A stretch of 64,000 bases of DNA from Asterionellopsis glacialis. Its lineage: Eukaryota > Bacillariophyta > Plagiogrammaphyceae > Rhaphoneidales > Asterionellopsidaceae. The stretch covers positions 1 to 64,000 of the forward strand of contig WKLE02001195.1 of NCBI GenBank assembly GCA_014885115.2, written 5' to 3'. Of the stretch, positions 55,078-64,000 are shown one piece after another (position 1 is the first letter of the stretch; each line of letters starts with the position of its first letter). The notes below the pieces were generated by a model. It had not been told where the DNA came from and made no database searches. It saw nothing but the letters and a program-made list of their open reading frames with translations. A program made the position numbers and the translations under genes.

Positions 55078-57588
55078 TCAAGGTGAAATGGCAATTGTGA
55101 CCACACAATCGCTTGTGCTTCCCTTCCTATCTTGTGATTTGCCTTTATTACCATCATGGTTTGCTGTCTTCTTTCTCTTGTTCTTTTTGGCACCACGTGG
55201 AAGACGGAAATTGCGTTGTGGTATATGCGCTTGACCCTTCACAATGAAACCAAAGTGTTTCAAATCTTCTTCTACTTGTTGAGCTGATTTACTTACAAAA
55301 GCACATGGTGTTCCCGAAGAAAGGCATTTGGAAAGTCTCCATAAAATTTGTTTATTCTCTTCATGATAACTAATTGTATTTTGACCCCAAGGTAAATTTG
55401 CTACCATGCAATCATAGCCACGTTGTGACTGTTGTTGCTGTTGCATTTCTTCTTGTCGTTGAAGACTTTGAGTAGCATCACATAGTTCAACCTTCCATGG
55501 TTTATGACAAGGGATATCGTTAGTTTCTATAAGTGCGTACTCCAAGTTGCGTTTTGTCCCAGCAACACAAAGTGGATTGATATCCCAACCTTCTGCCTGT
55601 ATACCTTTTAATACTGCCAAGGCTAAGAATGTACCACTACCACATGTAGGATCAAGTAACGTAATTGTATCCTTCCCATCGTCAACATGACCATCTTTGG
55701 TAGCATTATCAAGTAACAATAATGCTTGTTGCCGTTTCCGTTGCACCATATCAATCAGCAAATCAACTACAATCTCCGCAATAGCAGGGTTGATTGCTGA
55801 ACTGTATTGAAATGGTCGTTTTGCCCATACTTTGGCAAAATTATTGTTGTTGCTACTATCGTTGCTTTCGTAAGTTTGTAAAATACCGCTGCTCAAAAAC
55901 GTCTTGTCCCCTTCCTTTCTTGTTTGTGAAGACAATGGAGAATGATCAATTTTTCGTACCAAAAATATACCATGATCTGTTGAACCAGTATCAATAATCA
56001 TCAAGATTTCGGATGCTAATTTTGGATTTAAAGCTGCTGGAGTTGGAAGCTGTTGGGATATGCAACACATGAGAGATTTTGATGTGTAGTGGTGAGAAGA
56101 AGATCCTTCTTGAACGTTTTTCGAAGAAGCAGGGCTAGAATCCTTATTTTGCATTCGAATATAATCTAAAACCCAACCACCTGTGGAATGTGGAGGATGG
56201 TTCTTCTCAGTAGCATGCATTTTGAGTGGATTTGAGTTTTGTTTCTTTGTGTTGGTGTTGATAGTGACATGATAATGTTGAATAGAATTATTTGTTTGTC
56301 CACCAGATTCATAATGAAAGTATCCATCAAAATAAGTTGTATCATGATTTGTCAATATATGGGTAAGCCATATAGAATTATCAATAAACATTTCATCTAA
56401 AGGTATATCATACCAATTCTGAAACCAAACAGGCGTTATGTCATTATCACAAGAACTTTTCACAAGTTCATGAATGTTTGGATCAATTTCAATCGATGAC
56501 ATGGACGATGATGAGCAAGTTTTTGCTTTTTCGGAGGTAGCAGTAGTGGTGGTTGGAGTTGTTCTTGTTGTTATAACATCGATACGAAAAACATGCATGA
56601 GCATAATTTCATGGTTGACATCATCATCAAATGTAAAGCTCAATTTCCCAATTTTATGCTTTGCCATGGTAGAGGAGGGTATTTTAATTCCTGCTTCTTC
56701 TTGCAGCTCTCGTGAAGCACATTCAGCATCCGATTCTACATGTACTACTTGGTTACCACTATCATCACTAGATTGATTATTGTTCTTTCCTGCAACGGAT
56801 GTGTAAAACCCTTTTCCAAATCCACGATTTTTCATTCCCAATAATATCGGTCTTTGATTCTCCGTATTACTGAGGTCTGCAACTACGACAAGTGAAAACT
56901 CTTTCATACCATCCTTCTTCTTCTTGGATGTTCGTTGTTGATATGGAACAGCTGACATGAAAGATTCCAAAGATTCGTGACATTTACCAAGTCTGGATGG
57001 TTCTATCCGCGTATTTTTAGTGAAGTAGGAATTTGATGTTCTAATATCCTCCATGGTTAGACTACTGCGCGATTGTCTCGTCGTTCTTGATGCTTCTAAA
57101 GCATTACTTTGTTTTTTGCTGTTTGCCATGTTTTGTATAAGATCTATGGGTGTTGCCCCATGTGCTATTACTTGAGCAATCCATTCACAACGTTGACTTG
57201 CAGAAGATGGTGCTACTTTGGATGATGATGATTCTGTATTTGTATAATGATTGTTTATTGGATTGTTATCAAATTGTAATAACATAGATCCAGTCGTAGC
57301 ATCCATAAGTAGACGCTGACAGTCACCATGTTGAAATTTCATTTCAAGATATTGTAAATCGGCAAGTTTAAATGTTTCTGTTGTTTTAGCCAACCACGAT
57401 GTCGATGGTGGTGGTCCGGTATTGCTATTGCCACCCTTACCATCATGATAATTGATGTTTGTCAAAGAAAAACCGCAAGTCTCATTTCCTTTGTTAGATA
57501 ATAGAACCACCAATGCAACAATCAAGATAATAAGACTATTATTACCATATTGGGAGTACACAAATAATAATGATATCAAACAAAACAT
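55078..57588 (-). CDS. MTH1-type Nudix hydrolase fused to SAM methyltransferase
   Basis: 836 residues, single exon. An N-terminal hydrophobic anchor or signal (SLIILIVALVVLLSN, then CGFSLTN) suggests a secretory or plastid route. Residues about 230-430 are an MTH1-like Nudix domain: ILLGMKNRGFGKGFYTSVAG, Nudix-box residues in ESDAECASRELQEEAGI near 285-300, then HVFRID, PVWFQNWYDIPLDEMFIDN and DGYFHY, each aligning with human MTH1. MTH1 hydrolyses oxidised purine dNTPs. The link contains low-complexity inserts. Residues about 590-810 are a Rossmann methyltransferase with LLDPTCGSGTF (motif I, about 643) and MVANLPWGQN (motif IV, about 730), of the THUMP-type RNA guanine-N2 or DNA-adenine group. 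I see no break between the two parts; one frame covers both. Confidence 0.85.
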   Translation of the reverse strand: MFCLISLLFVYSQYGNNSLIILIVALVVLLSNKGNETCGFSLTNINYHDGKGGNSNTGPPPSTSWLAKTTETFKLADLQYLEMKFQHGDCQRLLMDATTGSMLLQFDNNPINNHYTNTESSSSKVAPSSASQRCEWIAQVIAHGATPIDLIQNMANSKKQSNALEASRTTRQSRSSLTMEDIRTSNSYFTKNTRIEPSRLGKCHESLESFMSAVPYQQRTSKKKKDGMKEFSLVVVADLSNTENQRPILLGMKNRGFGKGFYTSVAGKNNNQSSDDSGNQVVHVESDAECASRELQEEAGIKIPSSTMAKHKIGKLSFTFDDDVNHEIMLMHVFRIDVITTRTTPTTTTATSEKAKTCSSSSMSSIEIDPNIHELVKSSCDNDITPVWFQNWYDIPLDEMFIDNSIWLTHILTNHDTTYFDGYFHYESGGQTNNSIQHYHVTINTNTKKQNSNPLKMHATEKNHPPHSTGGWVLDYIRMQNKDSSPASSKNVQEGSSSHHYTSKSLMCCISQQLPTPAALNPKLASEILMIIDTGSTDHGIFLVRKIDHSPLSSQTRKEGDKTFLSSGILQTYESNDSSNNNNFAKVWAKRPFQYSSAINPAIAEIVVDLLIDMVQRKRQQALLLLDNATKDGHVDDGKDTITLLDPTCGSGTFLALAVLKGIQAEGWDINPLCVAGTKRNLEYALIETNDIPCHKPWKVELCDATQSLQRQEEMQQQQQSQRGYDCMVANLPWGQNTISYHEENKQILWRLSKCLSSGTPCAFVSKSAQQVEEDLKHFGFIVKGQAHIPQRNFRLPRGAKKNKRKKTANHDGNKGKSQDRKGSTSDCVVTIAISP

Positions 57589-58639
57589 CTTGTGGAAGAA
57601 TTTTATTTTTAAAAATTGTGGACATATCGACGATCTGACGAGCTCTAAAGTTCTTCGTAGTAAGTTTCTATTGTTTTTATTAACCCCTGAACCTTGTAGT
57701 TTCTTTAGACTCTTTTAATCTGTAAAAAAAGGGGATTCCTTGTCATGAAGAGTAATAAGGCAATTCGAATTTCGAACAGACCGCTTATCTGTAACCACAA
57801 AAATTTTGACTGCGCACCTGCATGTTTAGATGGTACATAACCAAATTCGACCTGAGCCAACCCATCTCAGGTGGTCTCATAACCAATTAAATAACCCGGA
57901 AAATGAGTTTAGGATTTGGACTTGAGTCGGCGTAGAAAACATGCACTCTTATTTAATATATTAATAGGACTAGAGAGTACTCGAAATAAACACTGTACGC
58001 AGGATGCCCAGAACTATCTTCTCTATCGGCGCTTTTAACCTGTTCATCTGAAAGAAGCCTTTCCAATTTATCGTTGTCTCTTACAGCATCTTGGTCTTAC
58101 AAATTGCTTTGTCAAGTATTCCAGAGCATCAGAGACACTCTTCAAAAATGACTTCAAAAAATGAAGTAGATATTTCGAATGCAGCACAGACATTTATTGT
58201 CAACAAAATGCAAAGAACAGATCTTTCGACTTCAACACCTGAATTTTCTACAAAATGAAGAAGGAAAGATTTCACTGTGCGCAGCATCATGGATACCAAA
58301 GAGAAACATAGCATTCTAATATACACGTGATATTTTGAAATCACTATTTCAGATCATATAAGGTCTTTAGAGTATGCAATTAATTTTGTTTCGTAGTAAT
58401 AAAACGGAAAGTTAAGAAAAAGGTATTTGGTTTGGTACATTGAGCAAAGGGCACAATTCCAAATAATTATAATCGTTCCGTTACATGATTGATTCCTTCA
58501 CAATTGGAAGATGCATACATATTTCCACTTAAAAATCCGGGAACTGTTAGTTCGACTAGGTTGGCTATTGCCTGGACTTCAATAAATACTGTAGGATGAT
58601 CTTCGATCAAAGTGCTTGGAGCTGTTGGTTCTAGCTTGA
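57589..58639. other. Spacer
   Basis: 1.05 kb. Two similar 33-bp blocks (about 58541-58576 and 58619-58651) share CTGTTAG/TGGTTC, then CTATTGCCTGGA. No gene supported. Confidence 0.4.
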
Positions 58640-58921
58640 CTATTGCCTGGAAGCTCCATGCATTCGCGTATGAGAAGACCTTCTATTGAAACTCAGTGGT
58701 TGATGGAAATGAGAGGTATCTGTATCCGTGTTGTCCATGATTCTCAGAGCAGATTCTAAAACGGATGCAAGGTGTAGGCGCCTCTCTTCTGGAGAAAGTT
58801 GTGCGCTTGCTCTTCTTGTTGATGAATTTGATCTCATTTTCGGTAGGGACTTGTTTCTCATTACAGACATTAATGGTGCAGCGGCTCCAAGAGCTAGGGG
58901 TGACTTGTCAATGTTCTCCAT
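58640..58921 (-). CDS. Small basic protein, unknown
   Basis: 93 residues with ATG at 58921. Not recognised. The composition is protein-like: Ser/Arg-rich with a helix at about 43-62 (SPEERRLHLASVLESALRIM) and RRAS/RRSS sites that would suit basophilic kinases. It is isolated by more than 1 kb on each side. I include it because of the ATG and the amphipathic helix, but it may be a chance frame. Confidence 0.45.
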   Translation of the reverse strand: MENIDKSPLALGAAAPLMSVMRNKSLPKMRSNSSTRRASAQLSPEERRLHLASVLESALRIMDNTDTDTSHFHQPLSFNRRSSHTRMHGASRQ

Positions 58922-60476
58922 ATTTTGTTAGTGTGAACTAATGGGAATGTGCGAAAATTGTGTGGTGATTTAGGGATTTTTCTCTTGAAAGTAAATCGGG
59001 CTTTCGACCGTTGACACGGTTTTTTATTTATAATAATAATTATTTCCTGGCTCTACCGGTACTTGCATCTCGAATCCACGAATACCGCCGATCCACGCGT
59101 ATAAAAGTGACTTTAAGGATGACCATCCAACGTAGAAAGTAATGACGTGATTCCTTGGTTCACGGGATTTATTTCTCTAAAGTACTGTAACTGTACCTTT
59201 ATTATGAGAGGGACAGGTACAGTACACTGATGATTACTGGCTGGTATTACCAATCATCGCCGATCATTTATAAATAATCTTTTTGATGTCTTACTTATTT
59301 AACATGACCCTGTATTTTAGTAAGAATGAAAGTGTACAGAGGTTTAACTGGTAATGGTACCAGTCGTGCAAAGTCTTCTCGAACCTGTATGCAGTATTTG
59401 TATAGCCCTTTCGATAGAAGAAACGAAGATACTGTTTTTTAAAAGAGCCAATGCCAGTGGAAGGATAATCGCTTGAAATCTCATTACTCATTACCTGTAC
59501 TGTACATATCTTTGTTATATAAAAGCATGGTTTTGTTCACAAGACAATCAATACAATTCCACCACTACAGTAAGAACACGTCATTCAGCATCAGAATCGT
59601 AGGTCCTAGAGTCCTTCAACAAGTGTATTAGTAGGAGATAGAGAAGCTGGTTCAACGACATCAATCTGTGTATCATTGTGGCTTCCTATTCTAATCGGTG
59701 TTAACGTTTTATGCTGCATGAAAGCTCCATCGAACTGACCACGCACTTTAAAAGGATGTGTGCTTGAAAAACAAAGCAGCTACTATAATACTCACATTAC
59801 ACCAAGTAACGGTCGTGAATAATTAATATCTTTGTTATTGTTGAATTTTTTAGTATCAAGTATGTTGGACTCTAGGACCTCGATTCCTTCTGATGCTCGA
59901 CCGGCACTCGTTTTCAGGGCTGTTTGTGAGAGGGATCAATTGACTTTCACGTAAATCTAGACCAGAAGTAGGACCTGCAGAAGTCAAGAGAGCAGCTGGG
60001 GGATCCTGACACGTACGAAAAAGCGAATCTGAGAGAAAGTACTTTAAATAGCTACCGGTACTGCATAGGGTTTTCGCTTTTATGGAAAAGAGGTGTTTCC
60101 TGGCATGCAAAAGGTATTCAAAAGAATATCGCCTGGTTGGCTTTTCCGAGGTGTTTTTGTGTGTCGTGCTGAGTGGACTCACGTATATTAAAAAATAATA
60201 CAATCGATCGATAAAAAACAATAATATCCAGAGTACCTGTAATGGTACGGTCCCCCATTATTAAAAGTGTTTCGTTTTGATTTATTTTTCTGTCGTGTTA
60301 CTCTGTGATATTGTGTATGAATGAAGAGGAGTTGGATCAAGCTAGACTAGAGGACCCTCTCTAGTAGTAAGTAAATACCTGAATGCAGAAGATTGCAGCC
60401 AAGTTCGTAGTAGAAAGTACAGTTATCTACCATGTATGATAAAAGTGGGACCCTACTTATGATTCTATGATATTTA
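58922..60476. other. Spacer with inverted-repeat element
   Basis: 1.55 kb. Contains the candidate inverted-repeat element at 59587-59897 and a CCTCTCTAG word near 60354. A 121-codon minus-strand frame starts inside that element and has no motif, so I do not annotate it. Confidence 0.45.
59587..59897. repeat. Candidate MITE with about 33-bp terminal inverted repeats
   Basis: Left end 59587-59620 and right end 59864-59897 are near-perfect reverse complements. Both begin AGCATCAGA and share AGGTCCTAGAGTCC, differing by two small indels. The interior of about 243 bp is AT-rich and non-coding. Size and structure suit a non-autonomous DNA transposon. I did not find a clear target-site duplication. 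Confidence 0.55.
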
Positions 60477-61547
60477 CTAGTTCTCACGCTTCCCATAAGG
60501 ATTTAAAAACAAGGGGTGTATACTTTCTGCACTATCCGAAGTGTGACAACTTTCATCCATAATGAGTTCACAGTATCCCTTGCAATAAGACCTTAAAACT
60601 TTATCAAATATTGGAAAATCCATTCGTTTCAATGGTAGTTCTTCCACAAGACCACCAGAAGGATGATATATATGACCAAATGGTATACTTGGAACGTCTA
60701 ATCCTTGATGTATGTTTGCATTTTTATCGGTAATTGGAACTTCTACAAATTTGATTTCATTTTTGAACTCTTTTGCCAAACGATAATAAAATGGCGCCAC
60801 AGCACGACATGCCTGATATTTTGTCGGTGCAATGACAGAGCAATCCCAAGAAACACATAAAGCAAGTGAGTTAAACGTATGTAGACAAGGGATATCCCAA
60901 CCAAGTCAAATCGACACATTGCATCATGAGGATCGTAATGTATGGAAAAACGTATTTCTCAAAGTTCAATCCAATCCAAAAAGCAACTCATGCTTCATGC
61001 AAATATATAGTTACTAGGAAAAAGTGATCAAAAAATACACAGCTTCGAAAGAACGCACCTTGCACCATTCAGCATAAAATCGCACAACAACTATTTTGTC
61101 ATGTTCGTCTCCAACTTCTCTCTTATATTCTTGAAGAGTATGCACCGTGTGAATGTAGGATGGTTTGTCACCACCAATTTTCTTCTTTTTCTTTTCGATA
61201 GGTTGACGGCGACCGTTCTTTTTGGAGCTCAATGATGACTTGAGATGATTATTCTGTCCATCCAATGCTAATTTCCTCATGCGTTGTTCAAAAGAAGATG
61301 ATGATGATGAATCCTCAGCTGGTTTTTTATTCACCATATCAGGAGAAACATAATGTCTAAATGTGTTGACACTATTGGAATAACTGTTTCTACACCTGTT
61401 CATTGGTGTGAAGGATTCAACACTCGTTAGGGTTGTCCAAGAAACCAAAATGATGAGCCACATGCCAATGACGATTTTGCTAGATAAAACACTAAAATGG
61501 TCATGAGACGGCATGATGCGACGATCGCTAGTCTCTAGTTTTTTCAT
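60477..61547 (-). CDS. Thioredoxin-like protein, plastid-type leader, two exons
   Basis: Exons, in coding order, 61547-61059 and 60812-60477, 274 residues; 246-bp intron (GCAAG/GTGCGT, ATCAG/GCATGT, phase 0). Splicing makes the active site W161-C-K-A-C165; the intron lies between the two cysteines. A membrane-like signal (IVIGMWLIILVSWTTLTSVE) followed by SFTPMN suggests plastid or secretory entry. Ser/Lys-rich sequence then leads to the thioredoxin fold: KIVVVRFYAEWCK, then APFYYRLAKEFKN, VEVPITDKNANIHQGLDVPS and IPFGHIYHPSGG (cis-Pro region). Upstream in-frame ATGs include 61547 and one 11 codons later. The CKAC centre differs from the classic CGPC, so the redox partner may be unusual. The tail after SYCKGYCEL is Ser/His-rich. 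Confidence 0.83.
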
Positions 61548-62618
61548 TCCCCTCTCTACCTTTCTGTTCGGAATGATAATCCCAATAGTGAATTCTGTGG
61601 TATACTATAGTTTTTCGTCAACGTTTTCATTACTCGTGCTATCTATGAATATAATATGCAAAGAGAGATTGCGACAAGATTCAGATGATTGTTCTCGTGT
61701 ACGACTACACTAGAGACTTTTTCTTTCAGCAGTGGTTGTCGCCAATGCTTGAAATAGCCAACCAGGAATTATGATATCAGTACAAGAGCAACAGTTGCCG
61801 TCTCCGACCAACCAATTCTTCTACGACAGATGCTTGTGGCTGTGAAAGAACAGAATGTTTACAAGCCGTCAATGCATGCAATCTGCACTGGCAATCTGTC
61901 GGAGGCCGGACTTGAAGTATGATGGCTCGTGGACGAATACATAAATTGTATTGGTGGATCGGCGACGTCTTCATTTTTTGAAAGTTCGGTCCGAACTGTG
62001 AAGTTCCGGCGATACCGTGTGTCAGAAAAGTTTCGAAAAAAATACTTAACAGTGTAAGCCTTAGTTTGACATCTTATCCAATCAAATTCATTCGTTCGAT
62101 TCCAGAAAAATAAAAAAGTGACAGATGTCTCGCTCAAAATCCATACCTATTATTCTTCCTCAACGGTACTATACCGAGGTATGTACGTACCTTTTTTCTA
62201 GAGATGTCTGCCCAATCATACCCTTCATTGTTTTGGCACGACTTGAGTCGACAAGTTCGACTTGTCTGTGCTGCACGGCGTCAAACTGAAAAAAGCTGAC
62301 GTCTTTTTCTCCCTCTCTCTTTCATTCCGACCTCCAACCAACAGCTTTGTGACATGCAATGCATCTTCTCACACAGGACCTACTCCTGCCGTACTCGTAC
62401 ATCACGAGAAACGAGAGTTCACACACATTTTACAAGTTGTCTTGGACGATTGGGTTGTCATTAGACCGTCTCTATCAAGAAAAAAATATCGCGAAGGCAA
62501 ATTTGAAAGTAGAATTGTTTAGAAACAAAGAAAACCACACACATCCATAGTTGGTAGAGCTCACGAGCAGTACCCACAACATAAATTCTTCAGTCTGACA
62601 ACGGCCGTTTTTTTTTTC
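61548..62618. other. Divergent promoter region
   Basis: 1.07 kb; no gene supported. Confidence 0.4.
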
Positions 62619-63419
62619 ATGTGGCTTTTCGTCCCATTGAAACTCATTGTATCTCCATTGTTATTGTTGCTTTCCATGTCTTCCAGCAGTAGCAAGCAGA
62701 ATAATAACAATAAAAACAACAACGATCAAACGAAAGCAATGGATAAATTGAGAATTTTGTGCTTGCATGGCAAGACCCAGTCTGGTGCGATTTTTCGGAA
62801 TAAAATTGCAGGTGCACGTCGTAAACTGGAACGTCCCTATGAATTGCATTTTTTAGATGGTCCAATTCTACTTGACCAGGATGGTGTAGGAATGGCGAGC
62901 AGTAGTAGTAACAAACAAGATGAGACAGCGGAAGCCTCCCCTCCGTTAAAGACGTATGCTTGGTGGTTACGTGATGAAAATGGACAACACATTCATGTCC
63001 GTGAAGCATTTGAATATATTCAAAAGGAAACCAAAGGGCAACAATATGATGCCATCCTTGGTTTTTCACAGGGTGGGACAGTAGCAACCTGTGTAGCATT
63101 AGCAGGAATCATACCGGGGATTCGCGCAGTGGTAACAGCTGGTGCCCCCTATGTGGAAGAAACATTTGAAATCGCACAAGAATTTAAACCAAATCCAAAT
63201 CAACAAGATGGGTTACAAATACCGAAATTTCATTTAGCAGGGGAAACAGATGCAATGATATCAGTAGATTCTACAAAGGCATTGTGCGATAATGGTGGTA
63301 ACGGCATTTTACAAGTTCATGAACAAGGTCATTTGTTTCCCACACGAGCTGCCATTGTCAATCGTGTACTTGAGTTTTTGGAAGAAGCATTAGTGGAAGA
63401 GAAGATGCAAGAATCATAA
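62619..63419 (+). CDS. FSH/OVCA2-type serine hydrolase
   Basis: 266 residues, single exon. The first ATG (62619) gives a hydrophobic start (LIVSPLLLLLSM); a later one, MDKLRILCLHGK, would start at the fold itself. The alpha/beta-hydrolase matches the family of serine hydrolases (yeast Fsh1, human OVCA2): LRILCLHGKTQSG with oxyanion region, ELHFLDGPI, AWWLRDE, nucleophile S150 in GFSQGG, acid D211 (GETDAMI) and H238 (HEQGHLFP). These enzymes hydrolyse esters; OVCA2 prefers long-chain alkyl esters. The catalytic triad is complete. A Ser/Asn/Lys-rich insert sits near residues 22-40. Confidence 0.9.
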   Translation: MWLFVPLKLIVSPLLLLLSMSSSSSKQNNNNKNNNDQTKAMDKLRILCLHGKTQSGAIFRNKIAGARRKLERPYELHFLDGPILLDQDGVGMASSSSNKQDETAEASPPLKTYAWWLRDENGQHIHVREAFEYIQKETKGQQYDAILGFSQGGTVATCVALAGIIPGIRAVVTAGAPYVEETFEIAQEFKPNPNQQDGLQIPKFHLAGETDAMISVDSTKALCDNGGNGILQVHEQGHLFPTRAAIVNRVLEFLEEALVEEKMQES

Positions 63420-64000
63420 CAATAGATGTATAGCATTTTGATGATGGTGGTGATGGAAGAAAGAATGGCTTTGTCATCACATACCATGCACACTCCATCC
63501 GGTAAAGCGCTTGAGCTAAAACATGGAGCTCTGAATTTTTGCTTTGTTGTACGCCCGCATTTTTTCGCTAGGCCATTTCTACAAATATACAAAGCACAGA
63601 ACAGCCATGCGTTATCGACCATTCTTTTTTATTCTAATCGAAAACGGTCGTTATGTATCCTGAATGTTGGAAATCAACGGAGTAATTTTGCTAATTTTTA
63701 GACAATCCATGTTTTGTGAACGGGAACCTTTAATACTCAATTTTGTGAGAAACGCATTATTCTGTGTAATAAAGGTCTTGACTATTCTTAGATTATGGAG
63801 AGTGTTTATATTTTACCATCTTTTGTGTTCGTTTCGGATTGTGTAGTTTACTAGCTAGAGTAATCATTTCAGTCGTGATTGCGGCCCGTTAGATGCGTTG
63901 AATGCTACTATAAGTAAGATTCAATCACGTGGGTTCATTTTCAACTAATTGTTTATAATATTGCACATGATACGGGACTCGATGCTCGCCTAATTTTCTA
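63420..64000. other. Right margin spacer
   Basis: 581 bp without a supported gene. Confidence 0.4.

Noticed and set aside
59856..60221. 121-codon frame on the minus strand
   Set aside because: Starts in spacer and ends inside the inverted-repeat element; no motif.
1..64000. tRNA, rRNA or CRISPR features
   Set aside because: I scanned for T-loop-like words and regularly spaced repeats and found no cloverleaf or repeat-spacer array that I could support by eye; tRNAscan-SE would settle the tRNA question.

Overview
The window looks like nuclear DNA of a photosynthetic stramenopile, most likely a diatom. The support is: eukaryotic genes with short GT-AG introns; AT-rich intergenic DNA; N-termini with a signal peptide followed by a Phe-containing plastid transit motif (at 11276, 27253, 33120, 36585, 36951, 61547); a twin-arginine thylakoid-lumen leader; a type III metacaspase with its p10 domain ahead of p20; and a bestrophin-like protein of the kind linked to algal carbon concentration. 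I cannot name the genus. I saw no rRNA, tRNA or CRISPR array.

Layout. 0.8-3.8 kb: a long acidic repeat protein of unknown function (-). 6.1-8.7 kb: an SPFH/band-7 protein with vault-like tandem beta repeats (+). 9.5-9.8 kb: an SNF2 helicase relic. 10.2-10.7 kb: an Fyv7/CCDC59-like ribosome-biogenesis protein (-). 11.3-12.2 kb: a thylakoid lumen protein with two exons (+). 12.7-14.1 kb: a prolyl 4-hydroxylase-like gene broken by two in-frame stops (-). 14.9-16.4 kb: 6-phosphogluconate dehydrogenase (-). 17.3-18.4 kb: a probable MIS12 kinetochore protein (+). 19.7-20.9 kb: an F-box-like protein with a Cys/His cluster (+). 21.9-23.2 kb: an armadillo-like protein (-). 23.2-26.8 kb: a gene-poor stretch. 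26.8-27.3 kb: a plastid-type Cpn10 (-). 28-31.9 kb: the spliceosomal GTPase Snu114/EFTUD2 in six exons (+). 32.3-33.1 kb: a small lumen-targeted protein (-). 33.9-34.6 kb: a FAM133-like basic protein (+). 34.7-36.6 kb: a 2OG-Fe(II) oxygenase plus TPR protein (-). 37.0-39.2 kb: a condensation-domain-type acyltransferase (+). 39.4-41.4 kb: a Gln-rich RRM protein (-). 42.8-46.5 kb: a 1242-residue secreted protein ending in an M23 metallopeptidase (+). 47.2-48.1 kb: a carbonyl reductase-type SDR (-). 48.7-49.6 kb: a METTL21-like methyltransferase (-). 50.3-51.7 kb: a bestrophin-like channel (+). 52.0-52.9 kb: a type III metacaspase (-). 53.7-54.9 kb: a PNPOx-like flavoprotein (+). 55.1-57.6 kb: an MTH1-type Nudix domain fused to a SAM methyltransferase (-). 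58.6-58.9 kb: a small unknown ORF (-). 60.5-61.5 kb: a plastid-targeted thioredoxin-like protein (-). 62.6-63.4 kb: an FSH/OVCA2-type serine hydrolase (+).

The genes do not form one pathway. They are independently transcribed housekeeping, plastid and lineage-specific genes in mixed orientation. Loose themes are RNA processing (Snu114, RRM, FAM133-like, Fyv7-like), plastid function (two lumen proteins, Cpn10, bestrophin, thioredoxin-like) and redox or nucleotide hygiene (PGDH, PNPOx-like, MTH1 fusion, metacaspase). The most unusual items are the Nudix-methyltransferase fusion, the large secreted M23 peptidase, the vault-like band-7 protein, and the hydroxylase gene whose frame is intact except for two stop codons.

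The spacers hold short tandem duplications, two candidate terminal-inverted-repeat elements, a dispersed repeat of about 100 bp, and recurrent short palindromes.
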